Below are positions 1-8,885 of a DNA stretch of 52,707 bases, piece by piece. The position numbers were made by a program, and so were the translations under genes. The number at the start of each line of letters is the position of its first letter. Position 1 is the first letter of the stretch. The notes below the pieces were generated by a model. The model was not told the DNA's origin and searched no databases. It saw only the letters and a list, made by a program, of their open reading frames with translations. The stretch covers positions 1 through 52,707 of the forward strand of contig JANTGH010000007.1 of NCBI GenBank assembly GCA_024763055.1, read 5' to 3'. This DNA comes from Desulfobulbaceae bacterium. Its GTDB lineage: Bacteria; Desulfobacterota; Desulfobulbia; Desulfobulbales; Desulfobulbaceae.

Positions 1-738
1 GATTACCTGAAGCCGGAACTGCAGCTGCAACGACAGAATATTGAGCATACCATTGTCGCCTTCGGCTCCACCAGAATCAAGGAGCCTCAGGCCATCCAGC
101 GCCGGGTTGAACAACTGGAAAAAACGTTGCATGACGATCCCGACAATGAAGAACTACGCCGGAAGCTTGCTATTGCCTGCCGTCTGCTGGAAAAATGTCA
201 TTATTATGGTGTGGCCCGGGAATTCGGCCGCCTGGTCGGTTCCGCCGGCCGGGGGCCGACGGATAACCGGCTGACCCTGATCACCGGCGGCGGACCCGGC
301 ATCATGGAAGCGGCCAATCGCGGTACTTTTGATATCGGCGCCACTTCGGTCGGCCTGAATATTACCCTGCCCCATGAACAGTACCCCAATCCGTACATCA
401 GCCCGGAACTCTGTTTTCGCTTTCATTATTTTGCCATTCGCAAACTGCATTTTCTTCTGCGGGCTAAGGCGTTGGTTGCCTTTCCCGGTGGATTCGGCAC
501 CATTGACGAGCTGTTTGAGGCTCTGACCCTGATCCAGACGCGCAAGATCAATCCGCTGCCGGTGGTTCTCGTCGGCGAGTCCTTCTGGCGTCAGGCCGTT
601 AATGTAGATTTTCTGGTCGATGAGGGCACCATTGATCCCGAGGACCGGGAACTGTTCTGGTATGCTGAAAGCGCGGAAGAAATCTGGCAGTCTCTGCTAG
701 ACTGGTACGCCCACAATGGTCATTCCCTTCTTCCTTGA
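1..738 (+). CDS. LOG-family protein, 5' truncated by the window edge
   Basis: The reading frame is open from base 1 to the TGA at 736-738, so the start lies outside the window. The visible part begins with a Rossmann strand and glycine turn (TIVAFGSTR, about codons 17-25). It then has GGGPGIMEA (codons 97-105) and PGGFGTIDE (codons 162-170), the nucleotide-binding signature of the LONELY GUY / lysine-decarboxylase-like family. Family members hydrolyse nucleoside 5'-monophosphates to the base and ribose phosphate. The helical insert before GGGPG is longer than in minimal LOG proteins. The next gene starts 4 bp after the stop, so it probably shares a transcript with the exporter permeases; no direct functional link is visible. 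Family assignment is firm, substrate unknown. Confidence 0.9.
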   Translation, partial: DYLKPELQLQRQNIEHTIVAFGSTRIKEPQAIQRRVEQLEKTLHDDPDNEELRRKLAIACRLLEKCHYYGVAREFGRLVGSAGRGPTDNRLTLITGGGPGIMEAANRGTFDIGATSVGLNITLPHEQYPNPYISPELCFRFHYFAIRKLHFLLRAKALVAFPGGFGTIDELFEALTLIQTRKINPLPVVLVGESFWRQAVNVDFLVDEGTIDPEDRELFWYAESAEEIWQSLLDWYAHNGHSLLP

Positions 739-741
739 CCG

Positions 742-1872
742 ATGGACAGAAAAAAATCCCGAATGCGGATGCGCGGCCTGATCCGCAAGGAAAGCCTGCA
801 GATCATCCGTGATCCATCCAGCATCGGCATTGCCTTTTTTCTGCCGGTCCTGTTGCTGCTTCTGTTCGGCTACGGGGTGTCCCTTGACGCCCGTGACGTG
901 GCTATTGCTCTTGTAGTGGAGCAGCCGGGGCCGGAGGCCTCTTCCCTGATCAGCGGGTTCTACCAATCCGAGTATTTTGCGCCCCGGGTAATGTTTTCCA
1001 TCCAGCAGGCCGAGCGCGCCATGATGGAGCGGCGGGTGGACGGCATTGTCTGGCTGCGGTCCGATTTTGCCCGGCAGCTGCGCTCGGGCGGCAGGGCTCC
1101 GGTTGCCGTTATCGTCAACGGCGTGGATGCCAACAAGGCCAGACTGCTCCAGGGCTACGTCAACGGGGTCTGGCTGCAATGGCTCAGTCGAACCTCTGCC
1201 GAACTTGGCCGACCGCTGCATATTCCGATCAAGGTGGAACAGAGGATCTGGTATAATCCGGCCGTGCGCAGCCGCAACTACCTGGTGCCGGGGCTGATCG
1301 CGGTCATCATGACGCTCATCGGCGCCATGCTCACCTCCATGGTGGTTGCCAGGGAATGGGAACGCGGCACCATGGAGGCCCTGCTGGTGACGCCGGTGCG
1401 GGTGAAGGAGATCCTGCTGGGAAAAATTGTGCCCTATTTTCTCCTTGGCATGGGCGGAATGGCGCTCTCCGTCGCCATGGCCATCTTTCTCTTCCATGTA
1501 CCGCTGCACGGTTCTCTTGCCGCCCTGACCCTGGCCTCGGCCCTGTTCATGCTCACCGCCATAGCCATGGGCCTGCTGATCTCCACCGCCGCAGGAACTC
1601 AGTTCGTTGCCGGTCAGGTGGCCATTGTCATCACCTTTCTGCCCGCCTTTATCCTGTCGGGCTTTGTCTTTGATATCGGCTCCATGCCGATTGGTATCCG
1701 GTGGGTCACCCATCTGGTTCCGGCCAGGTATTTTGTCGCCATTGTCCAGACCATCTTTCTTGCCGGGGATGTCTGGTCCATCTTTTTTGTCAACTGCGGC
1801 TGGCTGGCCCTGATGGCCGCCGTCTTCTTTGTTATTATCCGGAAAAAATCCCATAAGAGGCTGCGGATATGA
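742..1872 (+). CDS. ABC-2 type transporter permease (YbhS/YbhR-like), first copy
   Basis: This 376-residue integral membrane protein has one N-terminal transmembrane helix (about residues 28-48, following the RKESLQIIRDP segment typical of ABC-2 permeases). A large extracytoplasmic domain follows (about 50-180), then five or six membrane helices to the C-terminus. The intracellular loop REWERGTMEALLVTP is a family hallmark. It would form the membrane channel of an exporter with the next gene product. The ATPase and HlyD-type adaptor are not in view and probably lie upstream. The start is 4 bp after the LOG stop and the end overlaps the next gene in ATGA. Substrate (drug, lipid or other) cannot be read from the sequence. 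Confidence 0.9.
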   Translation: MDRKKSRMRMRGLIRKESLQIIRDPSSIGIAFFLPVLLLLLFGYGVSLDARDVAIALVVEQPGPEASSLISGFYQSEYFAPRVMFSIQQAERAMMERRVDGIVWLRSDFARQLRSGGRAPVAVIVNGVDANKARLLQGYVNGVWLQWLSRTSAELGRPLHIPIKVEQRIWYNPAVRSRNYLVPGLIAVIMTLIGAMLTSMVVAREWERGTMEALLVTPVRVKEILLGKIVPYFLLGMGGMALSVAMAIFLFHVPLHGSLAALTLASALFMLTAIAMGLLISTAAGTQFVAGQVAIVITFLPAFILSGFVFDIGSMPIGIRWVTHLVPARYFVAIVQTIFLAGDVWSIFFVNCGWLALMAAVFFVIIRKKSHKRLRI

Positions 1873-2987
1873 TTCTGATACTCCGCCGTATTTTTTCGTT
1901 GATGATCAAGGAGTTCCGCACCCTGCTCACCGACAAGAAGTCCAGAATGGTGCTGGTGGTTCCGCCGGTGGCCCAGTTAATCGTCTTTGGATACGCGGCC
2001 AGCTTTGAGCTCAATCATATCAACTATGTTGTCTTTAACGAGGATCAGGGCGTGGAATCGCGGCAGCTGCTGACCGGTTTTACCGGTTCCGATGTCTTTG
2101 TCCATTATGGCAGCATTGACCATGACTCTGAAATTGCGCCACTTCTTGATACCGGCAAGGCGTTGCTGGTGCTTCATATCGGGCAACAGTTCTCCGAAGA
2201 TCTCCACCTGGGAAGGCCGGCGCCACTACAGATAATTATTGACGGCCGTAATTCCAATACGGCTATGCTGGCGCTCAATTATGTCCGGGAAATTGTTCTC
2301 TCCTTTAACGAAAACTGGAGAGTGCGTCATGGTGGAAGAAATGCTCCGGCAGTCCTTATGCAGCGATCCTGGTTCAATGCCACCCTGGATTCACACTGGT
2401 TTATCATTGTCGGCATTGTCGCCCTGTTAAACCTGGTGGTCACCCTGGAAGTCACCGCCCTCTCTATTGCCAGGGAACGCGAGGCAGGCACCTTTGACCA
2501 GCTGCTGGTTACCCCGATGACACCCTTTGAAATCCTGATGGGTAAATCGCTGCCCGGCCTGATCATCGGCGCCCTGGAGGGCACCTTTATCATCACCCTT
2601 ATTGTTCTCTGGTTCCATGTGCCGCTTCGGGGCTCCATTCCGGCGCTTTATCTTGGTCTTTTTATCTTTCTGCTCTCCGCCATCGGTATCGGCCTGATGA
2701 TTTCCTCGCTTTCCGTGACCCAGCAGCAGGGGCTGATGGGCGCCTTTCTTTTCATGGTGCCCGCTGTCATTCTCTCCGGCTTTGCCACCCCTATCGAGAA
2801 TATGCCGCAATTTGTCCAGACGCTCACCTACCTCAATCCGATGCGCTACTTTCTCATCATTGTCCGTTCGGTTTTTCTCCAGGGCGCCTCCTTTGATCTG
2901 CTCTGGAGCCAGTACTGGCCCATGCTCCTGATCGGGCTGGTCAACCTGGCGGCGGCCGCCGTTCTTTTCAGAAAACGAATGTATTAG
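1869..2987 (+). CDS. ABC-2 type transporter permease, second copy
   Basis: This 372-residue paralogue of the preceding gene has the same plan: N-terminal helix, extracytoplasmic domain of about 140 residues, then a C-terminal helix bundle. The loop REREAGTFDQLLVTPMTP and the helix with FATPIENMP match the ABC-2 membrane family. Start ATG overlaps the previous stop by 4 nt, so the two are translationally coupled and likely form a heterodimer, as in YbhS/YbhR exporters. The PiT gene begins 3 bp after the stop, so phosphate transport may be co-transcribed with this exporter. Confidence 0.9.
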   Translation: MILILRRIFSLMIKEFRTLLTDKKSRMVLVVPPVAQLIVFGYAASFELNHINYVVFNEDQGVESRQLLTGFTGSDVFVHYGSIDHDSEIAPLLDTGKALLVLHIGQQFSEDLHLGRPAPLQIIIDGRNSNTAMLALNYVREIVLSFNENWRVRHGGRNAPAVLMQRSWFNATLDSHWFIIVGIVALLNLVVTLEVTALSIAREREAGTFDQLLVTPMTPFEILMGKSLPGLIIGALEGTFIITLIVLWFHVPLRGSIPALYLGLFIFLLSAIGIGLMISSLSVTQQQGLMGAFLFMVPAVILSGFATPIENMPQFVQTLTYLNPMRYFLIIVRSVFLQGASFDLLWSQYWPMLLIGLVNLAAAAVLFRKRMY

Positions 2988-2990
2988 AAT

Positions 2991-4037
2991 ATGATCATGG
3001 ATGGTGCCTTTCTTCTTCTGGTCATTACCATTGCGGTGGTGGTTCTATTTGATTTTACGAACGGATTTCATGATGCCGCCGACATGATCGCCACCTGTAT
3101 CGCCGCCCGGGCCATGAAACCGGGCATGGCAATCCTGCTGGTAACCTCATTTACCTTTTTAGGGCCTTTTGTCGGCGGCCTGGCGGTTGCGGACACGGTG
3201 GGCCAGTTTGTCCGTATCGGCGGCCGGCCGTCCATTTTTGCCGAAAGTATCGTCCTGGCTGCCATCCTGGCGGCAGTCTGTTACAATCTACTTACCTGGA
3301 AGTTCGGCCTTCCGACCTCCTCATCTAATTCCCTGGTCGGCGGTCTGGTCGGTTCCGGTCTGTACGCCATGGGAAGCGGCAGCGTCAACTGGGGTTTTAA
3401 CGCCCTGCTGCACGGAGAGCTGACCGGCGTGGTCAAGATCATTATCGGCCTGTTTATCTCGCCGCTGGCCGGATTTATCGGCGGTTTTCTACTGATGGGT
3501 CTTTTCATGCGCCTGTTTCGCAGGCTTTCCTACAAATCACGCAAACTTTTTGTTTTCAGCCAGTACCTGACCACGGCCTGGCTCGGTTTTACGCACGGCA
3601 CTAATGATGCCCAGAAGGGTATGGCCATTATCGGCATGCTGCTGCTCTCCGCCGGCCATTACCGGGTCTATACCATCCCGGACTGGGCGATTCTGCTCTG
3701 CGCGACCTCCATAACCCTGGGGACCCTGTTCGGCGGCTGGTCGATCATCAAGACCATGGGCTTTGGTCTATATCGTATACGAACCATGCATTCGGTGGCT
3801 GATCAGATCGGCTCCGCTCTGGTCATTTCAGCGGCAACCGCCATCGGCGCGCCCTGCTCGACCACCCAGGTGGTCACCTCTACTCTGCTTGGGGTCGGCG
3901 CCAGGGAAAAACCCCGCCATGTCCACTGGATAACGGCCCTGTCTATTATCAAGGGCTGGCTTTTTAATCTGCCGATTTCCGCGCTTATCGGCGCCCTGTT
4001 TATGATGATTTTTTCGCATCTCTGGATAACGCCATGA
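2991..4037 (+). CDS. PiT-family inorganic phosphate transporter
   Basis: The 348-residue protein has about ten transmembrane helices. It carries both duplicated PiT signatures: NGFHDAADMIATCI near residues 25-38 and HGTNDAQKGMAI in the second half, plus GAPCSTTQVVTS. These repeats line the Na+- or H+-coupled phosphate path in the family. The stop overlaps the next gene in ATGA, and that gene is the DUF47/PhoU-like partner usually found with PiT. Low-affinity phosphate (or metal-phosphate) uptake at the inner membrane is the expected role. Confidence 0.93.
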   Translation: MIMDGAFLLLVITIAVVVLFDFTNGFHDAADMIATCIAARAMKPGMAILLVTSFTFLGPFVGGLAVADTVGQFVRIGGRPSIFAESIVLAAILAAVCYNLLTWKFGLPTSSSNSLVGGLVGSGLYAMGSGSVNWGFNALLHGELTGVVKIIIGLFISPLAGFIGGFLLMGLFMRLFRRLSYKSRKLFVFSQYLTTAWLGFTHGTNDAQKGMAIIGMLLLSAGHYRVYTIPDWAILLCATSITLGTLFGGWSIIKTMGFGLYRIRTMHSVADQIGSALVISAATAIGAPCSTTQVVTSTLLGVGAREKPRHVHWITALSIIKGWLFNLPISALIGALFMMIFSHLWITP

Positions 4038-4663
4038 ATTTACCCAACCTGTTAAAAAAGTATATCCTGCCTGAAGAGATTAATTTTTTCCGCGAGCTGC
4101 GAGAGCAGGCAGAGGCCACCCGCAACACTATCGATGACCTGTACCGCTGTTTTGTCGAGGAAAAGGAGGAAAGTTGCCAGGCCGTGCTTGGTGACGAACA
4201 CCAGGCCTGTGCGCTCAAGGAACGCAACATGAATGACCTGGGTCGCGCCTTTATCACGCCGGTGGACCGGGAGGCTATATTCCGGGCCATAACCCATCTT
4301 GACTGGATCGTGATATCCGTCAAGCACCTGGTCATGGAAGCAAGGGCATACGGGATTGGTGATCTGCGGGAATATGAACAGCTGCTGCTTGAACTCAGGA
4401 ACTGCGCTGATCTGCTTAGCCGGGGTTTTTCAGCTCTTGAGGAAAAGGATCTTGAACAAACCGCGAAAAAGGCCGAGGCCACCCGTGATCTGGCCCACAA
4501 GATGACCGAGACCTATGTCCAGGCTATGGCAAAAGTGGCAAAAGGCAATGACATCCACCTGATGTTTACGCACAGGGAAGTCCTTTCCCAGGTCAAATCC
4601 ATTGCCAAACGATTTCATGTGGCCGCCAACACCCTGCAGGATATCACCATGAAATTGGGGTGA
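4034..4663 (+). CDS. DUF47 PiT accessory protein (PhoU-like)
   Basis: This 209-residue, almost wholly helical cytoplasmic protein starts with PNLLKKYILPEEINFF and ends with a helix ending in TLQDITMKLG. It fits the DUF47 / TIGR00153 family, distant relatives of PhoU. Family members are encoded next to PiT transporters and are thought to modulate them. The 4-nt overlap with the transporter supports coupled synthesis. It ends the plus-strand run; no clear intrinsic terminator follows, only a repeat-rich spacer. Confidence 0.88.
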   Translation: MNLPNLLKKYILPEEINFFRELREQAEATRNTIDDLYRCFVEEKEESCQAVLGDEHQACALKERNMNDLGRAFITPVDREAIFRAITHLDWIVISVKHLVMEARAYGIGDLREYEQLLLELRNCADLLSRGFSALEEKDLEQTAKKAEATRDLAHKMTETYVQAMAKVAKGNDIHLMFTHREVLSQVKSIAKRFHVAANTLQDITMKLG

Positions 4664-4742
4664 GTGCGCATGAATTCCTGATGTTCGACTATCCGGGTTC
4701 GTTGTCGGGCGACCGATCAATACCCGACAACTACCCACCATT

Positions 4743-4970
4743 CGTTATTCCCGCGATCTCCCTTCCGTCATTCCCGCGATCTCCCTTCCGTCATTCCCGC
4801 GATCTCCCTTCCGTCATTCCCGCGATCTCCCTTCCGTCATTCCCGCAGTCTCCCTTCCGTCATTCCCGCAGTCTGTTGGGCGGGAATCCATGGCCCCGTT
4901 ATTTCCGTGATCTTTTCATCGAAAATCCAGTGTACAACCCATGGCACGGCATCTATCCGGATCCCTGAGT
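4743..4970. repeat. Tandem 23-bp repeat array plus a dispersed-repeat tail
   Basis: Five full 23-bp units plus a partial sixth run from 4743 to 4880. The core is CGTCATTCCCGCGATCTCCC followed by TTC; the last units read GCAGTCT in place of GCGATCT. The array ends in GGCGGGAATCCA, the inverted complement of the ATTCCCGC core, so a whole element can fold as ATTCCCGC...GCGGGAAT. The tail (about 4890-4970, ATTTCCGTGATCTTTTC onward) resembles 9009-9060. The element looks like the dispersed ATTCCC/GGGAAT repeat class found in many Proteobacteria. The rest of the 339-bp gap (4664-5002) shows nothing else. Confidence 0.85.
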
Positions 4971-5002
4971 ACAATCTCGGGGAGGACGAATGAGACCTTT
5001 TT

Positions 5003-8002
5003 TCACGAAATTGCTTCTCCGTCATTGTCGACAAGCTGCCTGGCAATGGTATGCAAGTGTTGCCGGTAGGCAAACATCCAGGGTTCATCTTCACGGGAGG
5101 CAAGGAAATGGCCCTGGTAGGCGGCAAGGGCCTTTTGGACAGCGTTGGCAGGGCCGTCACCGGTGGTCTGCTTTTTTGTGAGCGCTTGTCCCGCCAGCCG
5201 CTCAAACTGCCAGCTGTCCACCCAGCAGACCTGTGGATTCAAGGTAAGGCTGGATGGAGTCTGGAGAACGGCATCCCTGATATTTAACAGACCACGCAGC
5301 CGGTGCAGGGTAATCTTCAGCGAAGCCGCCTGCTCATCGCCGTTGCTGTCCGGCCAGAAGAGATCGGCCAGCCGTTCCTTGTTCACCTGTCGTCCGCCCA
5401 TGGCAATAATGGCCTGCAAAAGCTGGATTGGCTTCTTTTTTGCCATGGAAGCCGGGCTTATTTTGTGTCCGTGACGGAGAATGGAAAACCTGCCCAGGGT
5501 AAAGATCCGTATCGGCCAGGGCCAGTTGCTCAGATGGACCGGGGGATGACGGGGGGGTATATGCCACTGCTCAACAAAACGGCAGACAAAAGCAGGCTCA
5601 ATGTTTTCTTCCAGGGCCAGGACTGCTACCGCTTCCATCATTTTGGGCAGAAAGAAGAAAAAGGTGAGGTAGTTTTTTTCTCTCGCCAGGGAAAATCCCT
5701 GTTGCAGATGCTGGATCGCTTTTTCTTTTTCACCCTGTCGGCTGTACATGTAGGCAAGCCCAAGGTGGGCCTGGCAGGTAAACCATGGGTTGCCGGGCGC
5801 CGCCGCCAGTTTGAAAACCTGTTCAAAACAAGCCTCGGCCCGGTTGGCATTGTCCTGGAACACGGCCACCAGGGCTGACCCGTACCAGCACCAGGTGGAA
5901 TAAGAGGGCATGCCGATTTTCTCCGCCATGTCCAGGGCCGAACGCTGGTGCCGGTCTGCAGCGACAAGGTCATCACCAAGCAGGGCCTCCAGGGTCTTGA
6001 CCACATGGTAATAACTACGTTCAAGCAGCCGGGCCCGGTCGATGTTTTCCTCCATCAGATGCAGATAGCCGGCCGCCTCTTTTTCCCGGCCGCAGCTCAG
6101 GCAGCAACCGGCGCCGAGAATGTAAAAATGCACTTCCCATACCCGAATGCCTGTTTCCCGCATCATCTGCAAGGACTCTTCGATAACCCCAATACACTTG
6201 TCCGGTTCGGCCATGATCAGATAATACTGCACCTCCATGGCCTTGATGGCGGACAGCAGCAGTTTTGATCCGATCCTGTCTTTATGGGCGTAAATATTGT
6301 CCAGGGCGGCCCTGGCTTCCGGGAATCTGCCCGTCCACAGGTAATGGGTGATAAGGGCGGGATGCATGCCTCCCCGGCGAACGATGCGCTGCAGCCAGAG
6401 TTCAAGATCGGGGTGGTCCGGACGTCGCAGGACCAGCGCCCTGGCAATGGCGCTGGCCATGGTGCTGTTTTCAAAAGAGCCGTCATCGGGAACGGTCCGG
6501 GGGTCAAGGTGCTCCTCCAGAAAGTCCAGCCATGGATCAAGGGTGGGCAGCTCGGAGAGATGATTGATGATGGAATTGGTCAGGGAACAGCAGGCAAGCA
6601 GGGCGCCGGTGGTGTTATTTTCCTGTTGAAAGAGGGAAAAGCTTTTCTTAAGAATTCCAATAGCCTGAAGAGGGTCAAAGGCCGTGGTCGCAACTCCGAA
6701 GAAAAAGAGCAGCCATGGATTCTTGCCGACGATCCGCCGGGGCAGGGCCTGCTGCCAGCGAAGCAGTGTCTTGAACCTGCCCTGGTCTAACATGGCGGGA
6801 CCGCTTTTTCTAATACGTTCTACAGCTTTGTCCCAGCTTTTGGCCTGGATAAGCAAATCAACCGCTTCCGGGATGCGGTTGTCCATGACAAAGAAATCAG
6901 CCGCCTGCTCAAGAAAACCCGTCAGGAGGGCAGCCGGCATGACGGCACGTCCTTTTTGCCGAAGAAAGTCCCTGAACAGTGGGTGAAACTGGAACAGTTC
7001 ACCTTTGTTATCCAGTCGGTAGGTGAAAAAATTTTCCCGGCTGAGACGGCGAAAATATTCCCCGGCTCCATGATTTCCCTGCAGCCTGTCAAGAAGTCCC
7101 GGCCGGATCTCGGGAAAGCGGGCCGCCAGCATTAACCTTTCTCTTTCCTCTGCGCCAAGGCCCGCAAAAATAACACCGGCAAAATAGTCAAACAGTTCCT
7201 GGTGGTCCAGTTCGCCCTGCTGCTCCCGGGCGCAGGTTTCCCTGTTCTGTTCCTTCAAAAGCAGGGTCAGGCCGGCGGCCCAGCCGGCCGTAATTTTGTG
7301 GAGATAGCGAATACAGTTTTCCTGTTCCCTGGGGATGCCGTGCAGGGCCATGACCTTGCCGATCTCCGGCGGTGTGAAGCAAAGGCCGTCCGGATCAAGC
7401 ACCTGGATTTTTCCCTCCATGCACATCCTGGAAAAAACCAGAGAAGGCGGTTTTCTGCTCAACACAATGGCCCGGCAGGCAACAGGAATTTCCTGCAAAC
7501 ATATTCCCAACAGATCAACCAGGGGTGACTGCTCCGGGATTTCCTGGAAATTATCGAAAACAAGCAGCCATTTTCCCGGCATGGCGCCAAAGAGCAGTCG
7601 AAAAAATCTGCGGGCGAAAACAGGCAGGGCAAGCATGTCCTCGGGGCTGAGTCCGGGCAGCTTGCAATCACTGATGATACCGGGGAAATTGGGAATAAAA
7701 GCCTGGGGCAGGGTGGAGAAGAAGGAGACGACATCGGCGTCAAGGGGATCAAGCTCATACCAGAAGACCGGCATCGCGGCCTGCCTGCTATAGTTTGCTG
7801 CCAGCACGGTTTTTCCGGCCCCCGGCGGACCGTTGATCCAGACATGGCCTTTGGCAAGAGCGCCTGCCACCTCTGCCAGGAGTCGTTTCCGCGAAAGAAT
7901 GCGATCACCCTGTCCCGGCAGCCGCGTCTTTGGGGAGATTACCGGTTGTCGGCCGGGCTTGGCGTCTGAAGGCTCCACAAGGGTAAATCGGGCATTTTTC
8001 AC
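5003..8002 (-). CDS. STAND-ATPase transcriptional regulator with C-terminal SARP-type winged helix and BTAD
   Basis: The 999-residue regulator has a MalT-like NTPase module: Walker A GPPGAGKT at residues 58-65 and Walker B-like WLLVFDNFQEI near 155. A long helical, TPR-like region spans about 350-820. Near residue 828 an OmpR-type winged helix begins (IRIFTLGRFSI ... ALFWPD-like LADLFWPD ... LKITLHRLR), then a BTAD domain from about 926. I chose the GTG at 8002 because AGGAG lies 9 nt upstream; a TTG at 8035 is possible but would bury that site. STAND regulators usually switch on by ligand and ATP binding. The BTAD stops about 75 residues in, shorter than usual, and the stop lies about 30 bp from the repeat block. 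It is divergent from the exported-protein genes and is their likely activator. Confidence 0.87.
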   Translation of the reverse strand: MKNARFTLVEPSDAKPGRQPVISPKTRLPGQGDRILSRKRLLAEVAGALAKGHVWINGPPGAGKTVLAANYSRQAAMPVFWYELDPLDADVVSFFSTLPQAFIPNFPGIISDCKLPGLSPEDMLALPVFARRFFRLLFGAMPGKWLLVFDNFQEIPEQSPLVDLLGICLQEIPVACRAIVLSRKPPSLVFSRMCMEGKIQVLDPDGLCFTPPEIGKVMALHGIPREQENCIRYLHKITAGWAAGLTLLLKEQNRETCAREQQGELDHQELFDYFAGVIFAGLGAEERERLMLAARFPEIRPGLLDRLQGNHGAGEYFRRLSRENFFTYRLDNKGELFQFHPLFRDFLRQKGRAVMPAALLTGFLEQAADFFVMDNRIPEAVDLLIQAKSWDKAVERIRKSGPAMLDQGRFKTLLRWQQALPRRIVGKNPWLLFFFGVATTAFDPLQAIGILKKSFSLFQQENNTTGALLACCSLTNSIINHLSELPTLDPWLDFLEEHLDPRTVPDDGSFENSTMASAIARALVLRRPDHPDLELWLQRIVRRGGMHPALITHYLWTGRFPEARAALDNIYAHKDRIGSKLLLSAIKAMEVQYYLIMAEPDKCIGVIEESLQMMRETGIRVWEVHFYILGAGCCLSCGREKEAAGYLHLMEENIDRARLLERSYYHVVKTLEALLGDDLVAADRHQRSALDMAEKIGMPSYSTWCWYGSALVAVFQDNANRAEACFEQVFKLAAAPGNPWFTCQAHLGLAYMYSRQGEKEKAIQHLQQGFSLAREKNYLTFFFFLPKMMEAVAVLALEENIEPAFVCRFVEQWHIPPRHPPVHLSNWPWPIRIFTLGRFSILRHGHKISPASMAKKKPIQLLQAIIAMGGRQVNKERLADLFWPDSNGDEQAASLKITLHRLRGLLNIRDAVLQTPSSLTLNPQVCWVDSWQFERLAGQALTKKQTTGDGPANAVQKALAAYQGHFLASREDEPWMFAYRQHLHTIARQLVDNDGEAIS

Positions 8003-8070
8003 AGAGAAAATCTCCTGACCAAAAGAACGGTGCAATAAAAAAATTCTAAAAAATCATACCAAATCGTTGC

Positions 8071-8117
8071 TTTTTTCTCAATCTGTACCTCATATGTACC
8101 CATGTCTCTGGTACGGT
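8071..8117 (+). promoter_or_regulatory. Candidate SARP operator and promoter, upstream of the small exported gene
   Basis: TGTACCT (8084-8090) and TGTACCC (8095-8101) are direct heptamers separated by 4 bp, an 11-bp period. They are preceded by TTTTTTCTC (8071-8079). Ten bp after the second heptamer is TACGGT (8112-8117), a plausible weak -10. SARP regulators bind heptameric direct repeats at an 11-bp period just before the -10. The same element recurs at 9231-9278. It lies in the divergent gap next to the regulator, so it may also control that gene. Confidence 0.6.
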
Positions 8118-8152
8118 GTCTGTAAACAATCAATTAAATAAGGGAGAAGTAC

Positions 8153-8725
8153 ATGAACAGACAGGATGAACAGATCGACAGAGAAAAACTCAATCCGAAA
8201 GACGAAAACAGATCAAGCATCAACAAATCCAGAAGAAAGGCATTAAAGACCCTTGCCGCAGGCACCGCTGCCGCCGGAGCCATGGCCTTGACCTCAAAAT
8301 GGAGTAAACCGGTGGTCGACACCATCATCCTGCCGGCCCATGCTCAGGCAACCAATGGCGCTGCTCCGATTGCGACGACCACCCCGGCACCGACCACCAC
8401 TACTGGTGAATGCAGCCCGGTATTGGGGCCTACCTGCATTGAGATAGTTAGAGATCAACAGACTCAATTTGTCACGTCGGCCACAGTCACCGGAACAGTA
8501 ATTCCACCCCAGGCAGGAGTAGCAATTAATGCATCATTCCGCTCGTTTAGTCAGCCAACAAACACAAGTCATACTTATCCCTTCCAGGCCACGACAAACG
8601 GCGCAGGGGCCTTTTCAGTAGGTCAAACCTTTGCGCTTGCCGACCAGATAACGGACATAGATGCCGGATATGCAGAAACCCCTTGTGGTGGGACTGATAT
8701 AGGACTCTGCGCAAATGGAGGGTGA
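8153..8725 (+). CDS. Small exported protein with twin-arginine-like signal, unknown function
   Basis: I do not recognise a domain in this 190-residue protein. The N-terminus is hydrophilic, then SRRKALKTLAAG (about residues 24-35) leads into a short hydrophobic stretch, resembling a Tat signal. KPVVDTIILPAHAQA (about 50-64) follows and ends in a likely signal-peptidase site. A Thr/Pro/Ala linker (about 70-85) precedes a small domain with six cysteines, perhaps disulphide-bonded. AGGGAG sits 6 nt before the ATG. It is the first gene after a candidate SARP operator and is followed by a strong terminator, so it is monocistronic. Likely periplasmic or surface-located. Confidence 0.75.
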   Translation: MNRQDEQIDREKLNPKDENRSSINKSRRKALKTLAAGTAAAGAMALTSKWSKPVVDTIILPAHAQATNGAAPIATTTPAPTTTTGECSPVLGPTCIEIVRDQQTQFVTSATVTGTVIPPQAGVAINASFRSFSQPTNTSHTYPFQATTNGAGAFSVGQTFALADQITDIDAGYAETPCGGTDIGLCANGG

Positions 8726-8768
8726 GCCGGGTGGAGTGGGTAAATGTAGTGTAAAAAAGCAGTTTTTC

Positions 8769-8813
8769 GAATATCTCGTAACGCCGCTCTGTGGCGCTAC
8801 GAGATATTCTTTT
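8769..8813 (+). terminator. Intrinsic terminator after the small exported gene
   Basis: A 12-bp stem (GAATATCTCGTA 8769-8780 with TACGAGATATTC 8798-8809) is extended by CGCC/GGCG across one mismatch, with a 7-nt loop. TTTTC follows on the plus strand. It separates the small exported gene from the repeat block. Confidence 0.8.
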
Positions 8814-8885
8814 CAAAAGTCATTTCCTGAAGTCGTCCACCATTACCGGTAAACACAAAGATTTCGGAATACCCGACCTTTCGTT

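Noticed and set aside
697-1854. 385-codon minus-strand frame
   Set aside because: Fully antisense to the ABC permease; Gly/His/Asp/Gln-rich shadow composition.
4743-4880. Tandem repeats as a CRISPR array
   Set aside because: Units are contiguous 23-mers without spacers and no cas genes are near.
4660-4968. 102-codon plus-strand frame
   Set aside because: It is a translation of the 23-bp repeat array (SLPSFP/SPFRHSR periodicity), with no domain.
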